DNA of 64,000 nucleotides, from the NCBI GenBank assembly GCA_013396995.1, contig VWZP01006690.1, positions 1 to 64,000 of the forward strand, written 5' to 3'. Both the position numbers and the translations under genes were made by a program. Origin of the DNA: Dicaeum eximium (taxonomy: Eukaryota > Chordata > Aves > Passeriformes > Dicaeidae). Position 1 is the first letter of the stretch. Each line of letters starts with the position of its first letter. The notes under the pieces were generated by a model. The model had not been told where the DNA came from and made no database searches. It saw nothing but the letters and a program-made list of their open reading frames with translations. Positions 51,560 through 64,000 of the stretch are shown in pieces.

Positions 51560-52098
51560 GTCCCTGAAAAGAGGATAAAACAATTCATGGCCAGAATATG
51601 GAAAGAGTTAGGTCTCATCCTAACCTTCCCTGAGAAGGAAAGGCTCATGAAGAACTTCATAATATTATTCCAGTACTTTAAAGGGTGGCTAAAAAGGGAT
51701 GGATGCCCTCTTTTCACAAGGAGCCACATGCAGAAGACAAGGTGCAGCTGGGTGCAAGTTGCATTAGGAGAGATTTCATCTCAGTAAAAGAAAGGTGGTG
51801 GGTTTTCTTTGGTTTTGGTTTTTTTTTTTTTTTTTGGTTTTGTTTNTTTTTTTTTTTTTTTGTTTTTTTTTTTTTTTTGGTTTTTTTTTTTTTTTTTTTT
51901 TTGGTTTGGGTTTTTTTTACAGTGAGCACAATTAAACATTGCAGCAACCTTGCCAGGGATGTGGCAGAGTCCCCATCAGTGGATTTTCAGGATCTGAGTG
52001 AACAGGGTGATGGGTCATGTCATCTAGGCTCCCTTTCCCATTAAAGGTTGGACCAGATGCCCACTCAAGGTCCCTTCCAGCCTGGGTTATTCTGAGAG
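51560..52098 (+). mobile_element. CR1 LINE fragment split by T-rich expansion
   Basis: The left part (to about 51800) has the CR1 blocks on 'AGTACTTTAAAGGGTGGCTA', 'TTTTCACAAGGAGCCACATG' and 'GGAGAGATTTCATCTCAGTA'. The right part (51919-52098) resumes at ACAGTGAGCACAATTAAACA and continues through GGGATGTGGCAGAGTCCCC and GGCTCCCTTTCCCATTAAAG to CCTTCCAGCCTGGGTTATTC. Between them the normally short T run of the element has become a long T/G-rich tract. There is no intact coding frame. The two halves keep the same orientation and order, so they are one insertion. Confidence 0.75.
51801..51918 (+). repeat. T/G-rich low-complexity expansion with an N
   Basis: About 118 bases are almost pure T with scattered GG or single G, like repeated GGTTTTTT units of variable length. 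One unresolved base (N) lies at 51846, and the true length may be misassembled. The tract sits where CR1 normally has a short T run before ACAGTGAG. Confidence 0.9.
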
Positions 52099-54031
52099 TT
52101 TTCAGCTTCTCCACTTATAGCACTGGCAGTGGAGGTAAGGAGTGACATATATAAACACTGAGGCTGACTCTGATCCCTTGATATTTAAAAAACACACAGG
52201 ATTTTTTTTTTTTTAAGAAGACAAAATATAGTCAGTAACTGACAATAAATTGTGTTTTAGATTACATTACTCTATCTATGCAAAGAGCTGCCAAAAAGAA
52301 GAAAATAACATACACCACCAGATACAGGAAAAAACCTCTCATTGGTGCAAGCACAATTTAGTCAAGTATTAGAAGAAAACCCTTTTGAATGGTGTGGAAT
52401 GACAAGCAATGAAATGCATTATATACAGAGGCTATGGAGTTTCCATTGCTAAATGATTTTAAAGAAACATTGAACTGATTCTGTCAAGAATGATTAGATA
52501 TTCTTGAACCCTTCTTGAAGAAAGATGGACCATTCAAAGGCCATTACAGCTCCTCTATTATTTTCTCTTCAAGGCCCAAAGCAAAGATGGGGCAGAAAGT
52601 CTTGTTCCCTAGGAATGAGCTTTTTCTCACATCCTTTATCAGTTAGCAGCAGATGAAAGCTGTAATTAGAAGCATAAAGGTATCTGCTGTTTCCCCCAAA
52701 TTCAGTGTTGCTACACTGCAATTGCAAATCAGTACATAATGTTGCCTAGACAGATTTACACAGCAGCTAAAAGCACATATATTCAGACATGCTCCAGACT
52801 GTCTGGGAACAAAGAATCCTGAGGCACAAACTACTCCAACTGTCTTATTACCAACATCAACTTCATTTTTACATTTAACAGTAGCTCTTTCATTGCATGT
52901 CCTTTCCTGGCAGCCAGCCACAGTTTTTAAAAGGTCAAAATCCTGATTTCAATATAACATCCCACACAGATGACGTGATCTCAGAGGTAAGGAAAGAACC
53001 TGCCTCTGCAAGTCAGCTTAGAGCTACAACCTGCATAAATCATGACTCTGAATTCCATGAAAGCATTTGAAAGGGCAGGAGAAGGTTCCATTTCCTAGCC
53101 TGAAATGGACTTCCTCCGTCATTTAGGATGAAACAGTTCATTTTCTGTATCACTTCAGTTAAAAAGTTAATTAGTCCAGTTTAAAAGATCAGTTATTTGT
53201 ATAAAACAACCTGACATCTGACTCTCAGTTTCCTGGGAGAAATAATCTAGCCCATACTATTTGAGGGGAAAAGATAAGGAAAGGAATACGTTCCCAGCTG
53301 CTCCCAGCAGAGTTCATAGACAAACTCTAGGCAGTGGTGGGATGCACACACAGGGTTAAAGCTCCAAACACATAAATTGACTGAGAATTTAGGCAATGAT
53401 GTCACCATGACCAGAAGTTGGCCCTAAGATAAATAAATGGGCTTTCACTATTCCCTTCAGGCATTTGCTGTCCCCTTGGCACCCAGATGAAATCATAATG
53501 TCTTGTAATTACAGATAAAAGGGATCTGACATGAGAGCTCTCCAAACAAGCCAAACATCCTGGAAAGTGAAAAAAAAAAACCAACAAAAAAACCCCAACT
53601 TGCTTGTATGCTCATTCTTCAGAGTCAAGAATAACCATCAAGACAATTTTCTTATTATTAGCAGCTGTTCAGAAATCAGTGCTAGATACATTAGTTAAAT
53701 CAGTGGGCTTTCCCAGAACAAAAAAAAGAAAATTATGGAAAGAGAAGGATTTGAGAATAAATTAGTCAGACTGCAACCATGTCAAAAACATGAAAATCTA
53801 TAGGTCTGGCATGCAGAAATTACACAAACCCAAATCCCACTAACAAAAGATAGATTCTAAGCATAACTGAATAACTTAAAATATAATCACCTGTTTTTAA
53901 TCAGCACAGAGGATGGACTCATCTACAAAGACTCCTCTGAGAAGGATTCCAGGGATAAGGAAAATGTATAAGGAAAAAAATATAGGAAACGTTATGCACT
54001 GCTATGTCTGTAACTTGAAAACAGCTCTAAA

Positions 54032-54256
54032 TTATAGTTGAGGAAATATTGCCATCACCCTGTAAAGGACAGCATGAATTTTTTTCTGTTTTCCTATGAC
54101 AAGATCATCAATGTAATTTAAATTTAAAATTACCTCTGTAAGCTCTGGTACAAGAGTGCATGTCAATAATATGTTTAAAACTCCTGCTATGGCATTTGTT
54201 AGTTGTCCATGTGCTCCGTGGGGAACCCCCTGGGGGTTCATTCTGCAAGGATTCAC
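54032..54256 (-). pseudogene. Possible endogenous retrovirus RT remnant
   Basis: A minus-strand frame of about 74 residues contains a PQG motif near its start and, 37 residues later, YIDD flanked by hydrophobic residues on both sides (VILNLN before, LVIG after). Reverse transcriptases of retroviruses carry this pair: the LPQG motif and the YxDD catalytic motif, about 30-37 residues apart. The usual NSP or HSP segment after PQG is not preserved, and there are stops soon outside the frame. I see no gag, integrase, LTR or primer-binding site around it. If real, it is an old, dead, heavily decayed fragment. CR1 is a poorer source because its RT has FADD. Chance cannot be excluded. Confidence 0.4.
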
Positions 54257-57117
54257 TTTTTTGACCTGGTTTGAAGCTGTGGGCTGCTGCCAACATCAGA
54301 CTCTCAGCTGCACAGAGGCATTTCTAAAAGAGCTCACAAAAGAGACTTCTCTCCCCTGTCAGGAAACTCAATAATCCAGGTTATTGGTATTAACCCACTA
54401 CAGAGAAAAAGCACCATAAAATAAATGCAAGTTGAATTTATATCAACAATACAGATGTGCACGTAAAGAGCATAGCCCAAAGCCATACTTACAAAGCCTG
54501 TACACACTTTTATTGATGAAGTAGAAAAACTATTTAAAAATTTAATTGCAAGGATCTCACATTTGCAACAGAAAAACCCCAAGCATGTTAATTCTTTCCT
54601 CAGTGAATTCACCATTAGCAAATGAAGACCACGCTAGGAAATTCAAATTAGCAGCAGCAGTGATTATTTTAATGTTATCCCTTTCATCCCTTAAAGCCTT
54701 TTCTAAAAAATTAAAACAAAAACTACTCTTAGGATGAATTGTTTCCTCCAAGGTATTTTATCTTTAAAATGTGAAACACTTTGGCCTAAATAACAGAAAC
54801 TACAGATGTGACTGCAAACATGCATCTAAAAGAAAGTAATTATCTAGAATAGAACTTTGTATAAGTTTGGGCCACTAATTTTCTACCTGCTCTCAGTACT
54901 TGCTTTGTTACCCTTTTCCCTGCTAGTGCTGTCTGTATGAGAATCATTATCTTCAGTTTTGAAAACCATATCATGGTCTTTATTAGTAAAGTGTGATGTG
55001 TGTTGAAAGAAGAATATTAAACAGGATTTTTATTTTCACTTGTCCTGGTGAGGATCCCTCTCCCTTGACAGACAATGCCAAAGAAATGCCACATATATTT
55101 TTATTCTGTGCTAGTATCACCATCCACAGACAACCACAGTCTGTAAACACTCTAGACCTGATTGAAAAAAATTATATATAAAATATAAATCGCACCCCTA
55201 CAATTCAGTCTGCAATGTAGCGATAGCTTGTTGATCTCATTAAACTATAGAATAGGTCATTTGATATTTATAAATGTAAATGTAAAACAATTATTCAGCT
55301 ATTTCACAGGGAAATTGGTGATACTTGTTGAATATTGCTTGCAATCATAATTTGAAAAATTTGTATACACAAGCTTGATTCTTGAAGAGAAACAAACTGC
55401 TAGAAGTATAAATTGGATCAATAGTCTAAAAATCACTGTAAATTCTAGAAGGAACAAGTCAAATGCTCCACTGCAGGCAGCAGCAGGATCCCTTCAGAGG
55501 GATCAAATTCCAAGCAGGGCAGAATTATGGGAAGTGCATCCTCCCAGGCTCTGCCCCTGACCTGCCCACGCTCAGCTCCTCCCTGGTGGCCCCTGGCTGT
55601 GCCTGACCTGCCCCCGACCCCTGGGCAGGGCTCTGGGCTGGCAGCTGGACTAGCTCTGAGCACCTTGTGGCACAGGGCTCCAAAGAGCCCACTGGAACCA
55701 TGGGGATATCTAAATCCAAGGGATAACACCTGAACGTGCTGCATTACCCAGCCCAGCTCCTCAGCCTGCTCAGCTCTTCTGCCCAGGACTGACTTCTGTG
55801 CAAGTTTCTTCTCTTGCAGTAACAGTTCTAACCTCAATAAAGAGAGGAATTACCTAAAATCTTTTACTCTAACATACCTATCTGTTGATGCATTAGTTTG
55901 ATTCATTATTTACATAAATTTACATAAATGTGTATATTTATAATCTGAAATAACATATAGTAGCAAATCCTAGCTTGCAGATGAAATTCTCCATTTCTAA
56001 TGTATCACTTCCCTTCTCCAATGCATTCTATCTTCTAAGCAAATGAAGTTACCAAGTCGTAGGACAGTTGCAGACTTATTAAATATTTTCCTTTTTTTTT
56101 TTTTAATAAAATGCCATTCCTTAAAGATTCTGAAAAGGCAAAACAAAACAACAATAAAAAACCCCAAATAAAACCAACTGAACAAAAAAAGGGGAAAGCA
56201 AATCTCTGACCGCAAAAATAGAGAGCAAAGTGAAGAACTGTTTTTCAAGCCCTGGCAATAGCTAATGCCAGTTTTTGGAACAAAACCAGTCACTGGTAGA
56301 AAGTGGTGAGTTCTGAAAGGCCTGAGCAAGTTAAGGTGACTTGCGATCCCTTAATAGATCTTGATAGATTTTCATACTTTGTTAACATTTTGTTCCTGTT
56401 TCTATATAATTTTCAATCTGTATGAATTTTTCATTTTGGTAGTAGCAATTTAATTTAAATAAACCTATTTTCAGATTGGAAGTGCAATTTTTACTTCTTT
56501 ACTGGAGAAAATTGTCACTATAGCATTAATTAGTCTCTTCATCCTCTGTTAAACTGCTGCATAATAAGGGGTTTATTACTAAAAAATATGTAAGGAAGGG
56601 AGTTTCATTTCAGCATGAGATTTGTCTAAAATTGTTTTTGGCTACTAAACTGAAAGAAAACCTGTAGTCTACTGCTGGAGGAAGCTCCTTCAAGTGAAAG
56701 TCATAAAATCATGTAATAAAAAAATTTAGTTTTTCCTCTGTAACTAATAATAAAGGTAAACAGCTTTTTCTAACAGTTCCCTAAGAATGACTTAGAGCCA
56801 TCTGAAGCTTGTGAGCTTTTAGATAGGAGATTCCTCTTGACTTCAGTATTGGTTCTATGTTTTAAAAGGATGAAAGGTTGCCTTTACTAACATGTTTTCA
56901 CTTCCATGCTTTACCTATGGATGAGCTCGTCGTGATTTTCTCTCCATACTTCAGTTTTCTGTAAGTGATTTTCTGCAGCTTGCATGCACCTCCAGCTTTG
57001 TAAGCAGTGGCAGAATTCACAAGTGCATAAAACATGATCTTCAGTTAATGGAAGGTTGAAATGAAGACAGATATTTCATAAATGTCTAAAAAGATGGATA
57101 GCAAGTTAGACAGAATT

Positions 57118-57134
57118 AAAAAAAAAAAAAAAAA
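57118..57134 (+). repeat. Poly-A tract
   Basis: Seventeen A bases with no recognisable retroposon body upstream. Confidence 0.85.
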
Positions 57135-60100
57135 GGCAGTATCAATCTACATAATATCATTCCATGTCAAGGAATGGGCAATCTTAAGTATGTGTAAACA
57201 GCAATATTATTCATGGTTACACCACAGTGTAATTGCTTGCTGGATTTGAATGAGGTTTCTCTGAATATAAATGAAGAGACTAAGCAAAGATAAAGGAAGT
57301 ATCTGAAGCTAGAAACAAAAAAAACCCTAAAATTAAAACGATGAAGTCAGATGCACTTCCTTTTGTTGTGTGTATGAATACAGATAATTATTAAACCAGG
57401 AGATTTATAGCAGTAGCCAGAGTGGAGCACAATGCAGGGACAAAAGGGTTTCCCAATTCCATTCTGCCAACGTGCCTCAGCCTTGACACCCAGTGTTGTT
57501 GCCAGTGGAACCCTAAGCCTCTTTTAAATAGAGTTTTGAAATTGCTTCAAACTGTATCAGAAAAACTGGTGATTTTTAGGAAGATAAATGATTGCAGCAC
57601 CCTCACAAATCCATATCCCTTTGTGGCAAGGGAAATCTAATACTGAGGTCACTGGTGCAAAGAGGCATCAACCAGGCCTGCCACATCTCCAGCATGTTGA
57701 TTATTAACTGAAAATTGTAACGAGGAACAGAAGGCGATTTAATCTGCCATTGTCAGCGTGTTGCCGTGACTTGGAGCAAACCCAAGTGAGCAGCAACATC
57801 CAATGTGTAATTCCCCGGTGCCAAAAGCAGAGCCAGAGGGTCAGGCCTAAACCCTGTGAGATATCAGCTGCTGAAAAGGCAAAATAGCAGTGTGGGGTGT
57901 AATCCACCCCAACTCCAGCCCCGTGTCAGACTGGGACCTGATCACCACACTGGCAAGGCAGGCAGGAACCAGGACAGAAACTGTCAGGGACCCTGACAAC
58001 AGAAAATGTGGCCTGAGGCAGCTTGGAATGAGGAGGGAACTGTGCTCCAGCATCCAGTACAGAGGTGATGGGATGCTCACCACAACAAAAACAACAGAGC
58101 AGCCCAGAACAGGTGTAGCAAACGCTACCAAGGAAAACAAACCACAAAAAGACTCTGTTGTCTTCTTCCAAACAGGCATCTAAGTGTGGAGCAGACAGAG
58201 TCTGAATCCTGGGCTAATCCAGGCTGTCTGCCTCCAACATGGCCATTAGGACAATGTTAATAACAAAAGACAGCAGCAAAGTCTCAGGTGCAGGAGCCAG
58301 AAAGATCTTGCTGTGTCCCCAGAAAACCACACTGGAATCTGCAGGGGCAGGCCCAGAACAGTGGGCAGATACATTGGTGACCTTGTCAGTCAACACCACA
58401 GCCACATTTCTGGAGATTAGCTAAACTGCACACAGCTTTCCCTCTGCTCTCCCACCTCCACCAGACAAAGAGTAGAACCCAGATTTTAGGAAAAGGCAGA
58501 TTCTAACATTTGCTTATGAAATATAATTACTGATGTTAGAAAACTTTTAAAATAATTTTGAAACATTTCTGCTCCAGGCATTTAGACTTTTAAAAATATT
58601 TTAAATTTTTACATTTAAAAATGAAAAGTTATCAGATGATAAAATTAGATGTTCCTTGCTCTGCTTGAGACTGATGAATCTGAAATTTTTAAAAAACCAC
58701 CTGAATTGAACAATTCTTAAAACAGCATTTCCCCATGAATGTTCTGTTTTGATATCCAGGCAACATTTGGCTATAGTTCTTGATAAATGTACAATTAACT
58801 CCAGCTCCTGACACAACAATATTAATATCTGAACCTCTCTCCATGGGCATACTTAGTACCTGAGCAGGGTACCAATTTCATAAAGAGTAAAGCAGCTCAA
58901 ACCCATCTAGCCTTCTTTCAACTCTTCTGAAATACAAGAAAACCTTTCAAAAGAATGAAAGAATTCTAAAAGCTTTCATTTACAGTACAATATATATAGG
59001 GCTCAACTTAAAATTCTGTTTTTCCACTTTTTGAACTCCAGCTGTAGTTGTTTCCCTGTTTATTTGTATGGCAATCTGGTTCACACTGTTAGATGTCAGC
59101 TGGGGTGACATTTTTTATTATTTAGAACTCCTTCTGCAAAGACAAAAAATACTTAGAAGATTCTGAAAACCTGTTTCACAACATGCTCAAATATAGCGGG
59201 GGGAAAGGAAGCCAAAGACTTTTTACATCAATATTTGCAGGAATTATTCAGTGTATTTCAGACTCTATATCTTACAATTTTGATCACAGCAGATTAGTAG
59301 CATAATGTCATCTTCCAAAAGTATAAATACAGTTACAATTGGAGATTAAAAACATCTAAGATCAGCAAAAGAAAAGAAAGGAATTGACACCAATCTTATG
59401 GAGCAAAGTCAAAATTTTGGCATTTCAATACTTTCAAAACTTGCTGTGCTTGAAAAAAATTTTATGGCAGATGGGATTCCCAAACTTAGTTTCCAAATGC
59501 TGAGGTTAATTTTAATTTTATTCACTCAAATGCTAGATCTTGGACAAACATTGTTTAAAAAGATTAAATCAAATCAGGCATAAAAATTTCAACAGAACCA
59601 CCTGTGCCATCTGAAGTACTAATGTTTGAATGAATACATCCAGAGTAAAACCTATTATTAAAGCATTATAGATAGCAAATGTTTAACCAAGGAGATAATC
59701 CAGAAGCAGCCCAACAGAAAGACAGGGTCAAGGGGAAAAAGCACTTTAATAGGAAAAAAAGGATAACACAGGATCACCCTGAGTCTCATCTGTCACAATG
59801 GGTAAAAATCTCAGAAGTAGGAGCAAGTCTGAGAACAGAATAAGAACAGGTGAAATGAGCTTGTACTGCCCTGGCTCCCAGCAGTTTGCAGTCCAGGCTC
59901 TTCTGAGCCAGGTATGGCATCTTCCTATTTAAATATCCCCACTGGATAATTTTTCTTTCATTATATTTCCCAGTCACTTTTTACACATGTGAAGTTTTAC
60001 AACTCTCAATACCCTCAGACATTCTGTACCATTTTGTATTGTATGAAGAATAAGCTCCTTTGCATCTACCTCCTGCTAATTTCATTTGATGCCCTCTGAG

Positions 60101-61917
60101 TATTTTAAAAGATCAGTTGGATTTAGGCTAAAATGAAGTTGTGAACACAAGATTAACTTCTTTATGGGGCTTTTACATCCATTTATTCATGTGTTATCCT
60201 AACATTTAACAGTCAGTAAATGAAAATTTGTGTATTTTGTAGGGTAATTTAATTAAAGCTTAAGGTTACAGAAAAAGGAATAAAGGAACACTGGTACAGA
60301 ACTGCTGGAGAAAGCCATAGAGAAATGGAGACAGGCAGGGATATGCGGGCTCCTAAACTGCTCCTGTAGGATCCTAGTCCAGAACTTCTCCTCTCATGGC
60401 TTGCAGACATCCAAGGGCCCATAGGCTGCTTCTACAGCCCCAGGAAAAGTACATTAAGAGGAACAAGTCTCATCAATAGCTTCAGATCTATTATGCAGAG
60501 ATCCATTTCTCTTAGAAAATCTAACCTATGACTTGAAAAAGAGTAAAAACCCCATTGCAGTCAGAGCAGAGCAGACAACTGCGTAGAGGAAATACTCATT
60601 AATCTGTTGAGCTACAGGGCACTAATGAAAAATATTGTGTATCATTGGTTTTAAATAATAATAACTAAAAGACTTTTTTTTTATTCAGGAGACAAACTTT
60701 CACAAATCAGGCAGGAAACTCACAGGGTTGGTAATGATTTCCTCTTCATTTTGCTGCAGGTCTCCTTCTGCTCTAACAGATGGTCAGCCCCTGGACAGTA
60801 TTTGAGAACCAATGTGAATTAAAGCTTCAAAGCAAGGTATGCAGAGCAGAAGAAGCAAGTTTAAGGCTAAAGGTATTGCCAGTTCCACTGGATACCTTCC
60901 TTAACTTCACCATTACAATCAGAGTCAAGTGGCTTTTTTAGAAGAATTTCTTTTCCAAAACAACACTGGCATGAATGAGAGGAGAAATAAGAATGTCCGA
61001 CTCAATCTAAGTTAATTACCTTCTAAAGAGCTTCAGGATATTTAAACTATTAAGATAAATTTTATCCCTTTTCATTAAAAATAAAAATCTAATGTCCTTG
61101 TTTCCAAGGATCTCTGATGGGAATGGGAGTTTGGCAGTGGTTCTATAGCTATCAGCCAAATCGTCAGGCATAGAATGTTGCTTTAATAAAGGATAAATGG
61201 CAACAGATTTAAAGTCAGCAGGTATGTAACCTGGGGACAGAGAGGCATTAATTAAATCAGTAAAGGCAGGCAGAAGCTCAAGAGGAAAAACCTAAACAAG
61301 AATTTGGGAGGCACTGATAAGACTTGATTTTCTTTCTGCATAGCTTTTGCCTCCAGCAATTCAGCCCTTAAAATGCAAAAAAGCTGTAAAACGAGCTATC
61401 AGAACCCTTGTCAATCATTGGACAAGGTCTATCATGGTCAAAAGGTACTTCTAAGGCCTGCAGGAAAAGAATGGAATTAATCTACAATGTGTGTTTATCA
61501 GTGACTAACTGCAGATTTGATTATTGCAGCAAAGAGGCTTAAACAGAAGGGGGAGAGTGATAATGGATCAGTTAAGGATTATAATTCTTACTCTCTTTTC
61601 ATTTCAAACACCATTTTACTGTTTCAATTGCATTTGCTAGTTTGCATGTTATGGGAGACTTTCTGTGTTCTGGGGAAAAGGGAGACATTTCTGCAAATTT
61701 ACTGAACCCATATCAGGTGATGCTCTTTTTAATTCCAGGTTCAGGGGGTTGAACGGTCCATTGGCAGAGGAACACATTTATCCCTAGAAATGCCTATTCC
61801 TCATGGAGGAAGATGAAATACACAATACAAATAGCCTAGATTCAAAAGAAATTTGATCGTTTTATATTAAATTTTTAGTAGAAAGAAATTTGTAGAAAGT
61901 CTTAGGAGTACACGAAG

Positions 61918-61972
61918 TGTATATATATGTATAAATACATAGATTTATATATATGGAAATATATACAAGATT
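61918..61972 (+). repeat. AT-rich imperfect (TATA) tract
   Basis: Degenerate TATATATG, TATAAATA and TATATATATGG segments form a simple AT-rich tract. It is not a clean microsatellite. Confidence 0.7.
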
Positions 61973-64000
61973 AAACATTTTGTGTGGAAATGACTTGTTT
62001 TACCTGTGGAAATAATATTTAAAACCCACCAAACTATCAGTAGTCTTTGTTACCGGTCTGAACAAGAAGGATTCACACATGAGAATTAACTTCCAACTTT
62101 GGTCTACATAATCTGTACCTTATCAGTTCAATTTGAAGGCAAATTAAACACATCAGTACCCCTTCTCTGGATATAAATCTGTCACCTTACTATCAGGTGA
62201 AGAAGTGTTTTCTGTCTGGTTAATCAATATGGAAGATTAATGTTATTGCCTCCATTATTTAAGCAAAATTAAATTAAGGTGATGGTTAAATGGAAGATAC
62301 ATGGTTAATGTTCAAATATGTTCTACAGATCCAAAAATACAGCCTGGAGCAGGAGTTTGTGTGTGTATTTCTACATATCTTTATTATATGAATGTAACAA
62401 TTTGAAGGGATGTGGCTTTGTATCAACTTTCAACAAAGAGCAACACAAAAAAGATTGTTCCACTCTTTAGAAATGAAATGGAATGAAGAACATGGAGCAG
62501 AGCTCTAGTAGTCAGAGAAATGTAACATTAGAGGAAAAGCAGAGATTTATAACACAGCAGCTGAAAGTGTAGTCTGGTTTTCAAAGGGTCACTGTATGAG
62601 ATTTGTTTAATTACCAGTAATAGATAAAATATGGAACCAGTTTTCAAAACATTGTGTCTGAAGCTGTCAGTAGGTGACCATGTTCTAGTCTGCATTCGTG
62701 GTGAAACAAAGCCAGTTCAGATCCCTACTGGAGAACGGGTCCTGTTCCCCATTTTTCTGAAGAGCTGGAGCAGGGTGCAATGGGCAGATAGCAAAGGAAA
62801 GAGCTGCCTTAGAGTGGCCACTGCAACCACCTAAGATACCACAAACAGAGGACAGATTTCCACAAGGAACATTTTGTAAGATGTTTGTCTGTCCAAATGA
62901 CAGATATTTTCCATTTGCTTCTCCTTATCTTAATGTGCAGCCAAAAGAGGATTTTTTTCAGTGTGACACTTTTCTATAAAGCCCTCAAACTCAGTGAGAA
63001 ATTCTATGCTTCAGTTATTTAATTTCTTCATGAAATACTTTGCATTTCATAATTTCCCTCCCCCCTGAATTACCCCAAGCAAAATCAGCATAAAAAGTGG
63101 TGTTTGGAAAAGGTATTTCAAATTATTTGCACTGCACTGAAAACTCAGCTGAATAATGACATTCACATAGTTAGGCTTTGATGCCAGGAGTCTAAAAGAG
63201 CTTTCTCACCAGTAGAAACCTTCTATTAGTGAAGAGTTTACCTAGAGAAAACTAGATCAAAACAATTCCAAGTGCTAATTATGTTCTGCATATGAAGGTG
63301 CTCCACCTTCATAAGCACAAATAATGAACAGACAGATTTTTTAATAAACAACTTCTCTAACAGGAAATTAGAAATGTGCATCCCTACTGTAGAGAAAATA
63401 GCAGCAGAGCTCGTTTTTAATTCACTGAAAACAATGCAGCAGTTCAGTCAGAATGGAAGGACAGATCACTTACAGGGATTTGTGCATTAGTGGCAAAACT
63501 AATCTGCATAGGCTTGTACAGATCTCTCCAGAGCCCAAGTCAGAGGAAACAAGATGTGACAAAATGGAAGGGCTGCAAAGGAAAAGACTGCAAACATTTG
63601 TGAAAAGACTCTGCTCCTGCAGCAGACTAATCAATCACCTGGTAAGTACGTGATCAACACACATGGGAATTCCCAGTGCAACAATAACAACAACAGGTAG
63701 ATGAATTGTGTGATACAATTTTGCTGGGTCTGCTGCTACCAGTGGGAAGCAGCCATTCGTTCTGGGGATGACAGTTCTACCCTCTGGCTATCACCACTAA
63801 TTAAATCCCTATCTTTCCTATTCCATTTTTCCCCAGATATAGATGCGATCAAAGATAGAACAATATAAGGAAGGAACAGGAAACTAGATTTAGGTAATAA
63901 TTTTAAAAGCAAAGTGAGATAGTCTGAGATATTAATTCACTCCCCCTGGGAAACAAAGCATGCTTCTGGCAGGGAGGCAGGTGCAACAGTGTGTGAGGTG

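Larger units (their letters stand above)
43306..64000. other. Presumed intergenic region downstream of SHISA9
   Basis: Nearly 21 kb of AT-rich sequence with no exon that I can support on either strand. In humans SHISA9 is followed by a long gene-poor interval before ERCC4, so a gene desert here fits conserved synteny (established from mammals, inferred for this species). It contains CR1 fragments, microsatellites and a possible retroviral remnant, listed separately. Stretches such as 44200-46700, 47000-51400, 52200-54000 and 54400-64000 show only short chance frames. Confidence 0.6.

Noticed and set aside
1..64000. tRNA, rRNA, CRISPR arrays or bacterial-type operons
   Set aside because: None seen. 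The sequence is vertebrate in character and no cloverleaf, rRNA core or regularly spaced repeat array was noticed.

Overview
The window looks like bird genomic DNA, probably from a songbird-like species. It contains many decayed CR1 LINE 3' ends, a few ancient amniote repeats, AT-rich introns broken by short GC-rich patches, and GT-AG spliced exons. There is no prokaryotic gene organisation: no operons, no closely packed reading frames and no CRISPR. Most open frames are chance frames, many of them in GC-rich patches.

One gene can be supported: the 3' end of SHISA9 (CKAMP44, an AMPA-receptor auxiliary subunit) on the + strand. The penultimate coding exon of the spliced form I can build is at 23287-23442 and the terminal coding exon at 40671-41038. 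A 17,228-base intron separates them, with both junctions in phase 1. The protein ends in the PDZ ligand EVTV. A 3' UTR of about 2.2 kb follows, with AATAAA signals at 43200 and 43282. The signal peptide, cysteine-rich domain and membrane segment are not in the window, so bases 1-23286 are most simply the preceding intron.

Layout: 1-23286 is presumed SHISA9 intron, with an orphan CpG island at 270-1010, a CR1 copy and several simple repeats. 23287-43305 is the SHISA9 3' end. 43306-64000 appears intergenic, with CR1 fragments, simple repeats and a possible endogenous-retrovirus reverse-transcriptase remnant near 54.1 kb. I found no second gene, RNA gene or complete mobile element.

No new multi-gene system is visible. 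The items most worth checking are the CpG island, the CR1 copy interrupted by a T/G-rich expansion, the possible reverse-transcriptase remnant, and an octamer-bearing AT-rich stretch about 2 kb upstream of the last exon. All repeat-family calls come from reading and memory, not from database searches.
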